NCBI RefSeq assembly: GCF_002101705.1 | Contig: NZ_LQPC01000047.1 | Span: 248,001-312,000 of the forward strand | DNA: 64,000 bases | From: Mycolicibacterium iranicum | GTDB taxonomy: Bacteria > Actinomycetota > Actinomycetes > Mycobacteriales > Mycobacteriaceae | Direction: 5' to 3' | Part shown: piece by piece, positions 1 through 9,608 of the stretch | How positions within the stretch are numbered: the stretch's first letter is position 1 | Layout of the letters: every line of letters starts with the position of its first letter | The notes under the pieces: model-generated | Databases searched by the model: none | What the model saw: only the letters and a program-made list of their open reading frames with translations | What the model was told of the DNA's origin: nothing | Program-made: the position numbers and the translations under genes

Positions 1-368
1 CGCTGTCGGTCGTGATCCGACGCCCCGTCGTCGGCTACATCTGGGGCTGGGTGAACGCTCACGACAGGCGCTGGCGCGAAGCCCGCGGTGCTGTGCTGGC
101 GTTCGACGCGGCGACGATGGTGTGGGTCGCGGTGTTCGCGTCCCGCTTTGTGGTTCAGCACCACCTGTATGACGCCGATCAGACCGGTTGGCTCGGTGTC
201 GCCCGGATCGCGATGGGATGGCCGCTCACCGCGGTGGCCGCGCTGGTGACCTATCTCGCGATCAGGAAGGCGCAGCGCGCCCTCCGTGAGGCTGGCCTGA
301 GCGAGCAGACAGTGACAGACGAGCGCGACGTCGACGACGCCAACGACCCGGTGCACAAACCGAATTGA
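1..368 (+). CDS. DUF3159 membrane protein, C-terminal part
   Basis: This is the last roughly 120 codons of a gene that begins before the window. The frame stays open to the first bases, so the GTG near base 12 is probably internal. At least two hydrophobic stretches can be seen, one around a Trp/Val/Phe-rich segment and one near LTAVAALVTYLAI, followed by a charged acidic tail. This fits the C-terminus of the DUF3159 family (Rv2693c type). The function is unknown. It converges on ceoC with an 8-bp gap, the same arrangement as in M. tuberculosis. Confidence 0.75.
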   Translation, partial: LSVVIRRPVVGYIWGWVNAHDRRWREARGAVLAFDAATMVWVAVFASRFVVQHHLYDADQTGWLGVARIAMGWPLTAVAALVTYLAIRKAQRALREAGLSEQTVTDERDVDDANDPVHKPN

Positions 369-375
369 CGAGCGC

Positions 376-1041
376 TCAGCGCAGCTGAGGGTTCAGCAGA
401 AGCTCGCGCAACTCATCCTCGGCCGAAGCCACCGCGACGAACAGCAATTCGTCGCCGCCTTCCAACGGTTCGTCGCGTTCGGGCACGATGACCCGCGGAC
501 CCCGCAGAATCGTCACCAGGGTCGCATCCCGGGGCAGCTCCAGGCGCTTGACGGGCTTGCCGCCCCACGGGGTGTCGTCGGGCAGCGTGATCTCCACGAG
601 GTTGGCCTGGCCCTTGCGGAATTCCATCAGCCGCACCAGATCACCTACCGACACCGCCTCTTCCACGAGCGAGGCCAGCATCCGCGGCGTGGACACTGCG
701 ACGTCGACGCCCCAGGACTCGTCGAAAAGCCACTCGTTGCGTGGATCGTTGACGCGGGCCACCACGCGGGGCACAGCGAACTCTGTCTTCGACAGCAGGC
801 TGACGACGACGTTGGCCTTGTCGTCGCCGGTGGCCGCGATCACGACGTCGAACTCCTCGAGATTGACCGATTCCAGGAGGCTGAGCTCGCAGGCATCGCC
901 AAGCCGCCAGTGCGCAGCCGGGATCGCGTCGACGTCGATGTGGTCGGGGTTGCGCTCCAGCAGCGTCACCTCGTGTAGGTCGACGAGCTCGCGGGCGATG
1001 GATCGGCCGACGGCACCGGCGCCGGCGATGGCGACTTTCAT
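376..1041 (-). CDS. ceoC: TrkA-type potassium channel regulator CeoC
   Basis: This 221-residue protein has an RCK_N Rossmann domain, with the dinucleotide motif GAGAVG at residues 7-12, and an RCK_C domain in the last 85 residues. It should be a cytoplasmic NAD(H)- or nucleotide-responsive subunit gating a Trk/Ktr-type K+ uptake system. It matches the family of M. tuberculosis Rv2692 over its full length. It lies 55 bp downstream of ceoB on the same strand, so the two are probably co-transcribed. No channel-forming subunit lies beside the pair. The neighbouring APC transporter is divergent and may be the partner, but that is inference. Confidence 0.93.
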   Translation of the reverse strand: MKVAIAGAGAVGRSIARELVDLHEVTLLERNPDHIDVDAIPAAHWRLGDACELSLLESVNLEEFDVVIAATGDDKANVVVSLLSKTEFAVPRVVARVNDPRNEWLFDESWGVDVAVSTPRMLASLVEEAVSVGDLVRLMEFRKGQANLVEITLPDDTPWGGKPVKRLELPRDATLVTILRGPRVIVPERDEPLEGGDELLFVAVASAEDELRELLLNPQLR

Positions 1042-1096
1042 TGATCTGCTCCTCGCGTGCGCACCATCGAATTGCGCCTTCGCGTCCGCACCATCC

Positions 1097-1768
1097 TCAG
1101 CCCTCCGCGTCTTCGTTCGGCGGCAGCGCGGCGATCGCGAGCGCTTCGGCGATGTGGCCGGAAATGGCGGCGAGGTACACCTGGTCGCCGGCCTGGATGA
1201 CGGTCTTGGCGTCGGGCAGAACTCCGGCGCCGAAGCGGATCAGGAACGACACCCGTCCCGACGTCGCCGCTTCCAGATCCGAGAGTCGGCGGCCCACCCA
1301 ATCCTCGTGCAGCGCCAGCTCGGTCACCCCGACGTTGCCGGTGGGGTCGCGCCATTTGGTGGTCTCGGTTTCGCGGGTCAGCACATTGAGCAGCCGGTCG
1401 GTCGTCCAGGGCACCGTCGCAACGGTGGGGATGCCGAGCCGCTCGTAGACCGCGGCGCGTTTGGCGTCGTAGATGCGTGCGACAACGCGCTGCACACCGA
1501 AGGTCTCGCGGGCGACACGCGCGGAGATGATGTTCGAGTTGTCACCGGAGGAGACCGCCGCGAACGCGGACGCGTCTTCGATGCCGGCGCGAATCAGCAC
1601 GTCGCGGTCGAAGCCCATTCCGAGGACCCGCTCGCCGGGAAAGTCGGGGGAGAGCCGGTGAAACGCGGTGCCGTCGCGGTCGATCACGGCGACCTCGTGG
1701 CCGATTCTGGCCAGGCTGTCCGACAATGATGCGCCGACGCGGCCGCACCCCATCACCACTACACGCAC
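1097..1768 (-). CDS. ceoB: TrkA-type potassium channel regulator CeoB
   Basis: This is a 223-residue RCK protein with the nucleotide-binding motif GCGRVG near the N-terminus, an acidic residue at the end of the second strand (VIDRD), and a C-terminal RCK_C domain. The reading frame extends upstream to 1954. I chose the GTG at 1768 because the family begins RVVVMGCGRVG there and an AAAGGA ribosome site precedes it. It is the first gene of the ceoB-ceoC pair. It is divergent from the APC transporter across a 100-bp gap that must carry both promoters. Confidence 0.93.
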   Translation of the reverse strand: MRVVVMGCGRVGASLSDSLARIGHEVAVIDRDGTAFHRLSPDFPGERVLGMGFDRDVLIRAGIEDASAFAAVSSGDNSNIISARVARETFGVQRVVARIYDAKRAAVYERLGIPTVATVPWTTDRLLNVLTRETETTKWRDPTGNVGVTELALHEDWVGRRLSDLEAATSGRVSFLIRFGAGVLPDAKTVIQAGDQVYLAAISGHIAEALAIAALPPNEDAEG

Positions 1769-1868
1769 CTGAGGGTCCTTTCCCGGCCGAGGCTGTTGCA
1801 AAACCCGCGCCACCGGAACGCTACCGCTTTCCGACGGGTTGTGGCCTTCGGGCTTACTCTTGGCAGTC

Positions 1869-3863
1869 GTGTCCAAGCTTTCGACCGTCGCGCGGCGGTT
1901 GGTGCTGGGCCGGCCGTTCCGTAGCGACAAGCTGTCGCACACGCTGCTGCCCAAGCGGATAGCACTGCCGGTCTTCGCCTCCGATGCCCTGTCCTCGGTG
2001 GCCTACGCACCCGAAGAGATCTTCCTGGTGCTCTCGGTGGCGGGCCTGGCGGCCTACTCGATGGCGCCGTGGATCGGCCTGGTGGTGGCCGGGGTCATGA
2101 TCATCGTGATCACGAGCTATCGGCAGAACGTGCACGCGTATCCGTCGGGCGGCGGCGACTACGAAGTGGTCACGACGAACCTCGGTCCCACCGCGGGGTT
2201 GACGGTCGCCAGCGCGCTGCTCGTCGACTACGTGCTCACCGTCGCGGTGTCGATGTCCTCGGCGATGTCGAACATCGGGTCGGCGATTCCGTTCGTCAAC
2301 GACCACAAGGTCTTGTTCGCCGTCACCGCCATCCTGCTTCTGGCGTCGATCAACATGCGCGGCATTCGCGAATCGGGCACGGCGTTCGCGATCCCGACCT
2401 ACGCGTTCATGATCGGCATGTACATCATGCTCGCCTGGGGTTTCTTCCAGATCTACGTGCTGGGGACACCGCTGCGCGCCGAATCTGCCGACTTCGAGAT
2501 GCATTCCGAACACGGAGATGTGCTCGGCTTCGCGTTGGTGTTCCTGATCGCCCGAGCGTTCTCGTCGGGCAGCGCGGCGCTGACCGGCGTCGAAGCGATC
2601 AGCAATGGCGTACCTGCATTCCGGAAACCAAAGTCCCGCAACGCGGCCACCACGCTGGCGCTGCTCGGGCTGATCGCCATCACGCTGTTCATGGGGATCA
2701 TCATGCTGGCCAAAGCAACCGGTGTGCAGATCGCGGAACGCCCCGCAGAACAGCTCGTGGGTGCTCCGGAGAACTATCAGCAACGCACCCTGGTGGCCCA
2801 GCTCGCCGATGCGGTCTTCCACAACTTCCCGATCGGGCTCTATCTGATCGCAGGCGTGACGGCGCTCATCCTGGTGCTGGCGGCCAATACCGCGTTCAAC
2901 GGCTTCCCGGTGCTCGGTTCGATTCTGGCGCAAGACCGTTTCCTGCCTCGCCAGCTGCACACCCGAGGGGACCGGCTGGCGTTCTCCAACGGCATCCTGT
3001 TCCTGGCATTCGGCGCCGTCGCCTTCGTGGTGGCGTTCCAGGCCGAGGTCACCGCGCTGATCCAGCTCTACATTGTCGGCGTGTTCGTGTCGTTCACGCT
3101 CAGCCAGATCGGCATGGTGCGGCACTGGACCCGACTGTTACGCACAGAGACTGACGCGGCCGCCAGAGCGCGGATGCTGCGGGCCCGGGTCATCAACACC
3201 ATCGGGTTCCTGTGCACCGGCACAGTGCTGATCATCGTCGTCGTCACGAAGTTCCTTGTCGGGGCGTGGATCGCGATCCTGGCGATGGGCGGGTTGTTCG
3301 TGATCATGAAGATGATCCACCGGCATTACGCATCGGTGAGCCGCGAACTCGAGGCGCGTGCCGCCGAGACCGAGGACATCGTGCTGCCCAGCCGGAACCA
3401 CGCGATCGTGTTGGTGTCCAACGTGCACATGCCGACGCTGCGCGCGCTGGCCTACGCGCGGGCCACCCGCCCCGACCTGCTGGAGGCGGTCACGGTCAGC
3501 GTCGACGACGCCGAAACCCGGCAGCTGGTGCACAAGTGGGAGCACAGTGACATCAGCGTGCCGTTGAAGGTGATCGCGTCGCCGTACCGCGAGATCACCC
3601 GGCCGGTGCTCGACTATGTCAAGAGAGTGAGCAAGGAGTCGCCGCGCACCGTGGTCACGGTGTTCATTCCCGAATACGTCGTAGGTCACTGGTGGGAACA
3701 GTTGCTGCACAACCAGAGTGCGCTTCGGCTCAAGGGGCGGCTGCTGTTCGAACCCAACGTGATGGTGACGTCGGTGCCCTGGCAGCTGTCCTCATCGGAA
3801 CGGCTCAGGAAACTCGCACCGGAGTCGGCGCCCGGCGATGCGCGTAAGGGCTTCCTCGATTGA
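1869..3863 (+). CDS. APC-superfamily amino acid/K+ transporter with USP-like tail
   Basis: This 664-residue membrane protein has about twelve hydrophobic segments over residues 30-470. It opens with the conserved entry motif ALPVFASDALSSVAYAPEEI, which is typical of APC permeases. The last 190 residues are soluble and resemble a universal-stress-type nucleotide-binding fold (IVLVSNVHMPTLRAL onward). It belongs to the Rv2690c family. The substrate is not known; an amino acid or potassium is plausible given the divergent RCK regulators. The GTG at 1869 is preferred over the longer frame because family members begin just before RRLVLGRPFRSD. Its stop overlaps the start of the methyltransferase gene. 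Confidence 0.9.
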   Translation: MSKLSTVARRLVLGRPFRSDKLSHTLLPKRIALPVFASDALSSVAYAPEEIFLVLSVAGLAAYSMAPWIGLVVAGVMIIVITSYRQNVHAYPSGGGDYEVVTTNLGPTAGLTVASALLVDYVLTVAVSMSSAMSNIGSAIPFVNDHKVLFAVTAILLLASINMRGIRESGTAFAIPTYAFMIGMYIMLAWGFFQIYVLGTPLRAESADFEMHSEHGDVLGFALVFLIARAFSSGSAALTGVEAISNGVPAFRKPKSRNAATTLALLGLIAITLFMGIIMLAKATGVQIAERPAEQLVGAPENYQQRTLVAQLADAVFHNFPIGLYLIAGVTALILVLAANTAFNGFPVLGSILAQDRFLPRQLHTRGDRLAFSNGILFLAFGAVAFVVAFQAEVTALIQLYIVGVFVSFTLSQIGMVRHWTRLLRTETDAAARARMLRARVINTIGFLCTGTVLIIVVVTKFLVGAWIAILAMGGLFVIMKMIHRHYASVSRELEARAAETEDIVLPSRNHAIVLVSNVHMPTLRALAYARATRPDLLEAVTVSVDDAETRQLVHKWEHSDISVPLKVIASPYREITRPVLDYVKRVSKESPRTVVTVFIPEYVVGHWWEQLLHNQSALRLKGRLLFEPNVMVTSVPWQLSSSERLRKLAPESAPGDARKGFLD

Positions 3864-5062
3864 GCGACGAGGTACTGACCCTCACCACGACAGCGGCAGC
3901 CAACGGCGGCAGCTGCGTGGCGCGCCACGAGGGCCGGGTGGTGTTCGTGCGCTACGCGTTGCCTGGCGAGACGGTGCGGGCCCGGCTGGTGAGCGCGAAG
4001 GGTTCCTATTGGAACGCCGAGGTCATCGAGGTGCTCGAACCGTCGCCCGACCGCATCGGATCGATGTGCCCGATCGCCGGGGCCGACGGGGCAGGGTGCT
4101 GCGATCTGGCCTTCGTCGAGCCGTCGGCGGTCCGCCGGATCAAGGGTGCCGTGGTCGCCAATCAGCTGGCCCGCCTTGGCGATTACCACTGGGTCGAAGA
4201 ATCCGAGGCTACTGCGGAGCCGGTCGGCGACGGTGGCGCCACCGGCTGGCGGACCAGGGTTCGGCTGGACACGGCCGCCGACGGCCGCGCGGGCTTCCAC
4301 CGCTACCACAGCGCTGAACTGGTGCACCGGCTCGACTGCGCGCAGTTGCCCACCGGCATGCTCGACGGCGTCGCCGAGGTGCAGTGGCCCGCCGACGCGC
4401 AGCTACACGTCGTGCTCGACGACGACGGGAAGCGGCACACGGTGGTGGCCGGGCGAGGCCGGAAAACGATCGTGACCGAAGGCGATTACGAGACCGTCCA
4501 GCGGGTGGCGGGACGCACCTGGCGGGTGCCTGCGACAGCGTTCTGGCAGGCGCACCGAGACGCCCCCGCTCTCTACAGCGAGCTCGTCACGCGGTGCGCT
4601 CAGTTGCAGCCGGGGATGTCGGCGTGGGATTTGTACGGCGGCGCAGGGGTTTTCGCCGCAGCGCTCGCCGAGGCTGTCGGCTCGGGCGGCAGCGTGCTCA
4701 CCGTGGACACGTCGCGAGGCGCGTCCCGCTCTGCCCGCGGGGCGCTCGCCGACCTGGACAACGTCACCGTCGTGACCGACTCGGTGCGTCGTGCCCTGGC
4801 CAGACAGCGCACGCGCGCCGACGTCGCCGTCCTCGATCCGCCGCGCACCGGTGCGGGCCGCGACGTGATCGACCTGCTGGCCGCGGCCGAGGTGCCCAGG
4901 ATAATCCATATCGGTTGTGAGGCAGCATCTTTCGCTCGCGACGTCGGACTGTACCGCGGGTGCGGCTACGAGGTGGAGCAGCTGACGGTCTACGACTCGT
5001 TCCCGCTCACCCACCACGTCGAGTGTGTGGCCGTGCTGCAGAGGCGGCCGGGCGGCGGATAG
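3860..5062 (+). CDS. TRAM-domain 23S rRNA/tRNA (uracil-5-)-methyltransferase
   Basis: This is a SAM-dependent m5U RNA methyltransferase of the TrmA/RlmC/RlmD class and an Rv2689c homologue. Residues 1-57 form a TRAM RNA-binding domain. The methyltransferase part carries the SAM loop LYGGAGVF near residue 257, the DPPRTG motif near 323, and a nucleophile cysteine in HIGCE near 351. The C-terminal signature PLTHHVECV is also present. Cysteines at about residues 70-80 (CPIAGADGAGCC) could bind an Fe-S cluster as in RlmD, though the set looks incomplete. A TTG start overlaps the upstream stop by 4 bp, so the gene is translationally coupled to the transporter gene. Confidence 0.9.
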   Translation: MSDEVLTLTTTAAANGGSCVARHEGRVVFVRYALPGETVRARLVSAKGSYWNAEVIEVLEPSPDRIGSMCPIAGADGAGCCDLAFVEPSAVRRIKGAVVANQLARLGDYHWVEESEATAEPVGDGGATGWRTRVRLDTAADGRAGFHRYHSAELVHRLDCAQLPTGMLDGVAEVQWPADAQLHVVLDDDGKRHTVVAGRGRKTIVTEGDYETVQRVAGRTWRVPATAFWQAHRDAPALYSELVTRCAQLQPGMSAWDLYGGAGVFAAALAEAVGSGGSVLTVDTSRGASRSARGALADLDNVTVVTDSVRRALARQRTRADVAVLDPPRTGAGRDVIDLLAAAEVPRIIHIGCEAASFARDVGLYRGCGYEVEQLTVYDSFPLTHHVECVAVLQRRPGGG

Positions 5063-5074
5063 GATGCTCGGCAG

Positions 5075-6457
5075 GTGTGCCGGGAAGTCTGGTCGGCGAT
5101 ACTTGACGACGTCGACCCGAGGCAGGCCGTGACCCCGAATCCACCGACCGGACGTATCCGGCGCGCACTGTTCTCGCGAGGCTCATGGTCTGAGGCGAGC
5201 AGGGTCAACGACATCCTCCGCAAGGAAACCGTCGGCGGCGTCATCTTGCTCGTCGCAGCGGCCACGGCGTTGATCTGGGCGAACTCGCCCTGGTCGGACA
5301 GTTACTTCGGGCTGCGCGACTCCGTCGTGGGCGGCCAGTGGCTGGGCCTGCACCTGGACCTCACCGTCGGGGCGTGGGCGGCAGACGGTCTGCTGGCCGT
5401 CTTCTTCCTCGTTGTCGGGTTGGAACTCAAACGTGAATTCGTCGCCGGCGATCTGAGGGATCCGGCCCGCGCCGCCCTGCCGATCGCCGCGGCGGTGGGC
5501 GGCATGGTCGTGCCCGCGCTGATCTTCGTCCTGGTCAATCTCAACACCGGCGACGGGGCGTTGCGCGGCTGGGCCATCCCCACCGCGACCGATATCGCGT
5601 TCGCCGTGGCCGTCCTCGCGGTGATCTCCACCCATCTGCCGTCAGCCCTGCGCACCTTCCTGCTGACGCTGGCCGTGGTCGACGACCTGCTGGCCATCAC
5701 GGTTATCGCGGTGTTCTACACCGAGGACATCAAGGTCGTGGCGCTGGCCCTGACGCTGGTGCCTCTCGCGTTGTTCGCGGTGTGCGTCCAGCGCGGCGTC
5801 ACGGCCTGGTGGGTTCTGGCGCCGCTGGGATTGGCGACGTGGGTGCTCATGCACGAGTCCGGGGTGCACGCCACGGTGGCGGGCGTGCTGCTCGGATTCA
5901 TGGTCCCGGTGCGGCGTTCGGAGGCGCGCGACGGGCGGGTGCTCAAGGGGGGAATGGCCGAACATTTCGAGCACCGTCTGCGGCCGATCTCCGCGGGCAT
6001 CGCGATCCCGGTGTTCGCGTTCTTTGCCGCTGGCGTGAGCATCGGTGGGGCCGATGGCCTGGGCAGAGCCCTGACCGATCCGATCACGCTGGGCATCGTG
6101 CTCGGACTGGTTGCGGGCAAGCCGATCGGCATCTTCCTGACGACCAGGTTCCTTTCCGCGGTGACGCGCGCCGACCTGGATTCGTCGCTGCGCTGGGTCG
6201 ACGTCATCGGAGTGTCCATGCTCGCGGGGATCGGCTTCACGGTCTCCCTGCTGATCGGCGACCTCGCCTACGGGCTCGGCTCAGAACGTGACGAATTCGT
6301 AAAGATCGGCGTGTTGACCGGATCGCTCCTGTCGGCGGTGTTGGCGGCTGTCGTCCTGCTCACCAGAAATGCCGCCTACCGGCGGATATACCGTGAAGAG
6401 ACCAGTGATGAGGACCGCGACGGAGTGCCTGACGTGTATCAGACTCGACAGGACTGA
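5075..6457 (+). CDS. nhaA: Na+/H+ antiporter NhaA
   Basis: This 460-residue protein has about twelve membrane segments. The family starts around residue 43 (ILRKETVGGVILL). The paired aspartates of the ion site are in LAVVDDLLAIT, and the extracytoplasmic signature IALFFAVVGLELKRE is present as FFLVVGLELKREFV. It exports Na+ in exchange for protons at the inner membrane. The N-terminus is uncertain: GTG at 5129 has a GAGG site six bases upstream and may be the true start, giving 442 residues. The acidic C-terminal tail (EDRDGVPDVYQTRQD) is hydrophilic. The gene follows the methyltransferase closely on the same strand. Confidence 0.92.
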   Translation: MCREVWSAILDDVDPRQAVTPNPPTGRIRRALFSRGSWSEASRVNDILRKETVGGVILLVAAATALIWANSPWSDSYFGLRDSVVGGQWLGLHLDLTVGAWAADGLLAVFFLVVGLELKREFVAGDLRDPARAALPIAAAVGGMVVPALIFVLVNLNTGDGALRGWAIPTATDIAFAVAVLAVISTHLPSALRTFLLTLAVVDDLLAITVIAVFYTEDIKVVALALTLVPLALFAVCVQRGVTAWWVLAPLGLATWVLMHESGVHATVAGVLLGFMVPVRRSEARDGRVLKGGMAEHFEHRLRPISAGIAIPVFAFFAAGVSIGGADGLGRALTDPITLGIVLGLVAGKPIGIFLTTRFLSAVTRADLDSSLRWVDVIGVSMLAGIGFTVSLLIGDLAYGLGSERDEFVKIGVLTGSLLSAVLAAVVLLTRNAAYRRIYREETSDEDRDGVPDVYQTRQD

Positions 6458-6473
6458 CGGTCACAGCCGTGCG

Positions 6474-6486
6474 TAGACTGAGCTGA
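6474..6486 (+). promoter_or_regulatory. Predicted leaderless promoter of dxs
   Basis: A TAGACT hexamer (6474-6479), matching the mycobacterial SigA -10 form TANNNT, ends six bases before the ATG of dxs. Transcription would start at the A of the start codon. There is no Shine-Dalgarno sequence in front of dxs, which fits a leaderless mRNA. The -35 region is weak. The -10 match and spacing are seen; promoter activity is inferred. Confidence 0.5.
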
Positions 6487-8399
6487 TGCTTGAACAGATC
6501 CGCGGTCCCGCTGATCTGCAGCACCTGTCCCGGGCGCAGCTCGACGAGCTCGCTCGCGAGATCCGCGATTTCCTGATCCACAAGGTCGCGGCGACAGGCG
6601 GACATCTGGGACCAAACCTCGGTGTCGTCGAGTTGACGCTGGCGCTGCATCGCGTCTTCGACTCGCCGCATGATCCGATCTTGTTCGACACGGGCCATCA
6701 GGCTTACGTGCACAAAATGCTCACTGGCCGTTGCCAGGACTTCGACTCGCTGCGTAAGAAAGACGGCCTGTCCGGCTATCCGTCGCGGTCGGAGAGCGAG
6801 CACGACTGGGTCGAGTCAAGTCACGCCAGTTCGGCGCTGTCCTACGCCGACGGTCTGGCAAAGGCCTTCGAGCTGAGCGGGCACCGCAACCGCCACGTCG
6901 TCGCGGTCGTCGGTGACGGCGCCCTGACCGGCGGCATGTGCTGGGAGGCGCTTAACAACATCGCCGCGTCGAAGCGTCCGGTGGTGATCGTCGTCAACGA
7001 CAACGGCCGCAGCTATGCCCCGACCATCGGCGGTTTCGCCGAGCATCTCGCCGGTCTGCGCCTGCAGCCCGGGTACGAACGGGTGCTCGAAGAGGGGCGC
7101 AAGGCTGTCCGCGGGGTCCCCCTCGTCGGGGAGTTCTGCTATCAGTGCATGCACAGCATCAAGGCAGGCATCAAGGACGCGCTGTCGCCGCAGGTGATGT
7201 TCACCGATTTGGGGCTGAAGTACGTCGGACCGATCGACGGCCACGACGAAGCCGCGGTGGAGGGTGCGCTGCGACACGCCCGCGCGTTCAACGCACCGGT
7301 CGTCGTCCACGTCGTCACCCGCAAGGGCATGGGGTATGCGCCTGCCGAGAACGACGTCGACGATCAAATGCACGCCTGTGGCGTGATCGATCCCGAAACC
7401 GGGCTCGCGACGTCGGTTCCCGGACCGGGGTGGACGTCGGCGTTCTCCGAGACGCTCATCCAGCTGGCCGCCAAGCGCCGTGACATCGTCGCGATCACCG
7501 CGGCGATGCCGGGTCCCACGGGTTTGAGCGCGTTCCGGAAGCGCTTCCCCGATCGCTTCTTCGACGTCGGAATCGCCGAGCAACACGCGATGACGTCGGC
7601 CGCCGGGCTGGCGATGGGCGGTATGCATCCGGTCGTCGCGATCTACTCCACGTTCCTCAACCGCGCCTTCGACCAGATGCTGATGGACGTTGCGCTGCAC
7701 AACCTTCCGGTGACCCTGGTGCTCGACCGCTCGGGCATCACCGGTCCCGACGGAGCGAGCCACAACGGAATGTGGGACCTGTCGATTCTCGGCATCGTGC
7801 CCGGCATGCGGGTGGCCGCGCCGCGGGATGGTGCCCGCCTGCGCGAGGAACTCGCCGAGGCTGTCGACGTCAAGGACGGTCCCACCGCCCTGCGTTTCCC
7901 CAAGGGTGATGTCGGAGATGACATTCCGGCCGTCGAACGGCGAGACGGAGTTGACGTGCTCGCGGTTCCTGCCGACGGGATGTCCGACGACGTGTTGATC
8001 GTCGCTGTCGGCGCATTCGCCGCGATGGCGATCGCGGTCGCCGAAAGGCTGCGCAACCAGGGCATCGGCGTCACCGTCGTCGATCCGCGATGGGTGCTGC
8101 CCGTTCCCGCGCCCATCAGCACGCTGGCCGCGGCGCACAAGCTGGTCGTGACCCTGGAGGACAACGGCGAGCACGGCGGCATCGGCTCCGCGGTCTCGGC
8201 GGCGCTGAGGCGTCAGGAGATCGACGTGCCCTGCCGGGACGCGGCGCTGCCACAGGAATTCTTCGCACACGCCTCGCGTGGCGAGGTGCTCAACGCCGTG
8301 GGACTGACCGAACGCAACATTGCCCGCCAGATCACCGGCTGGGTTGCCGCTCTGGGTGCTTCGGTCGGCGAACGCGAAGTCAGCCAGCACGTCGACTGA
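6486..8399 (+). CDS. dxs: 1-deoxy-D-xylulose-5-phosphate synthase
   Basis: This thiamine-diphosphate enzyme joins pyruvate and glyceraldehyde 3-phosphate, the first step of the MEP isoprenoid pathway, which in mycobacteria feeds decaprenyl phosphate and menaquinone synthesis. At 637 residues it is full length. It shows the ThDP/Mg motif GDGALTGGMCWEALNN near residue 140, the catalytic glutamate region FDVGIAEQHAMT near 360, and a transketolase C-terminal domain. It is the Rv2682c homologue. It has its own apparent leaderless promoter and is followed four bases later by a lipase gene. Confidence 0.97.
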   Translation: MLEQIRGPADLQHLSRAQLDELAREIRDFLIHKVAATGGHLGPNLGVVELTLALHRVFDSPHDPILFDTGHQAYVHKMLTGRCQDFDSLRKKDGLSGYPSRSESEHDWVESSHASSALSYADGLAKAFELSGHRNRHVVAVVGDGALTGGMCWEALNNIAASKRPVVIVVNDNGRSYAPTIGGFAEHLAGLRLQPGYERVLEEGRKAVRGVPLVGEFCYQCMHSIKAGIKDALSPQVMFTDLGLKYVGPIDGHDEAAVEGALRHARAFNAPVVVHVVTRKGMGYAPAENDVDDQMHACGVIDPETGLATSVPGPGWTSAFSETLIQLAAKRRDIVAITAAMPGPTGLSAFRKRFPDRFFDVGIAEQHAMTSAAGLAMGGMHPVVAIYSTFLNRAFDQMLMDVALHNLPVTLVLDRSGITGPDGASHNGMWDLSILGIVPGMRVAAPRDGARLREELAEAVDVKDGPTALRFPKGDVGDDIPAVERRDGVDVLAVPADGMSDDVLIVAVGAFAAMAIAVAERLRNQGIGVTVVDPRWVLPVPAPISTLAAAHKLVVTLEDNGEHGGIGSAVSAALRRQEIDVPCRDAALPQEFFAHASRGEVLNAVGLTERNIARQITGWVAALGASVGEREVSQHVD

Positions 8400-8402
8400 C
8401 AC

Positions 8403-9587
8403 GTGAGAACCGCTGGCGCCGTGCGCCTTTTGGTGGCTTTGCTAGTGACGGCTGCCGCGTCGGTGAGTTGTGCTCCGACCGTGCCCGAGTCAGGGCCGGC
8501 CTGGTCGGGAATGGACGCCCGCGACTATGACGGCCCCATCCCGCCGCCGGGACAGCTTCTCGGGACCGTCCCCCTCGATGAGGAGCTCTCGGTCGCCGGC
8601 GCTGGAGAGGCCTTCCGCATCCTGTACTCGACGATCGATCAGCATGGCCGCCCCGCGGTCAGCACCGCGGCGGTGTTCACCCCGAAAACTTCGCCGCCGC
8701 AAGGGGGTTGGCCTGTCATCGCCTGGGCCCACGGGACCGTAGGCCTCGGCGACGACTGCGCACCCTCAACCCAGTCGCGCAGCGGACGCGACGGCGAGTA
8801 CCTGTCGCACTGGCTCGGCGAAGGATACGCGGTCGTCGGCACGGACTACGCGGGGCTGGGCACACCCGGCTTGATGAGCTACCTCAACAGCGCGACCACT
8901 GCGCGTGGTGTGGTCGACTCGGTGGCGGCCGCGCAGCACATGAACCTCGACCTGTCGCCGAGGTGGGCGGTGGTCGGACAGTCCCAGGGCGGTGGAGCCG
9001 CCGTCGCGACCGCGCGATGGGCGACCGAGTTCAGCGCAGGCACGGATCTGGACTATCGCGGCGTCGTCGCGACGGGCACCCCGGCCGGTGTGGAGTCCAT
9101 CGTGAGGCAGGCAGGACCCGACATGGTGGTGCCGAGCGGCCCGATGGCCAGTGTGTACACCGCCTATATCGTTGCGGCTCTTCGTGATGCGCGACCCGAC
9201 CTGAATCTCGACCAGGTCCTGACGCCGGACGGACGCGCGGCGGCCGACGAAGCCGAGACGGTGTGCGCGGCCGAGCTGGCAGGTGCGCTGCCCGATGCCA
9301 CCCCTGCGGAGTTCTTCACGGCGCCGGTCGTGTCGATCCCCGGCGCCGCCGAAGCCATCGACCGCTTCATGGGCATTCCTGTGTCGGGCTACGACCGTCC
9401 TGTTTTCCTGGGCGTCGGGATGCGCGACCGCGATGTGCCTCCGAGTTTGACGCTGCGGTTCGCCGACGAGCTGTCTGGCAACGGTCACGACGTGACACTC
9501 AAGGTCTATCCCGATGCCGACCACAGCGGCACCGTACTCGATTCGATACCGGACTCGACAGCCTTCCTCGCGCGCGTCTTCAGCTGA
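8403..9587 (+). CDS. Secretory lipase-family alpha/beta hydrolase, exported
   Basis: This 394-residue protein has an N-terminal signal sequence (RLLVALLVTAAASVSC). The cysteine may be a lipidation site, but the lipobox is weak. The mature part follows the fungal/actinobacterial secretory-lipase (LIP) pattern, with nucleophile S194 in GQSQGG and a late histidine in PDADHSGT. It should hydrolyse acyl esters at the cell surface; the true substrate is not known. It begins four bases after the dxs stop, so it is co-transcribed, with no evident metabolic link. It converges on the RNase D gene. Confidence 0.82.
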   Translation: MRTAGAVRLLVALLVTAAASVSCAPTVPESGPAWSGMDARDYDGPIPPPGQLLGTVPLDEELSVAGAGEAFRILYSTIDQHGRPAVSTAAVFTPKTSPPQGGWPVIAWAHGTVGLGDDCAPSTQSRSGRDGEYLSHWLGEGYAVVGTDYAGLGTPGLMSYLNSATTARGVVDSVAAAQHMNLDLSPRWAVVGQSQGGGAAVATARWATEFSAGTDLDYRGVVATGTPAGVESIVRQAGPDMVVPSGPMASVYTAYIVAALRDARPDLNLDQVLTPDGRAAADEAETVCAAELAGALPDATPAEFFTAPVVSIPGAAEAIDRFMGIPVSGYDRPVFLGVGMRDRDVPPSLTLRFADELSGNGHDVTLKVYPDADHSGTVLDSIPDSTAFLARVFS

Positions 9588-9608
9588 CGGCGAGGCCCGT
9601 ATCCAGAA

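Noticed and set aside
488..1729. 413-residue plus-strand frame across ceoC and ceoB
   Set aside because: It is antisense to two clear RCK genes, has low-complexity Arg/Ser composition and no family character.
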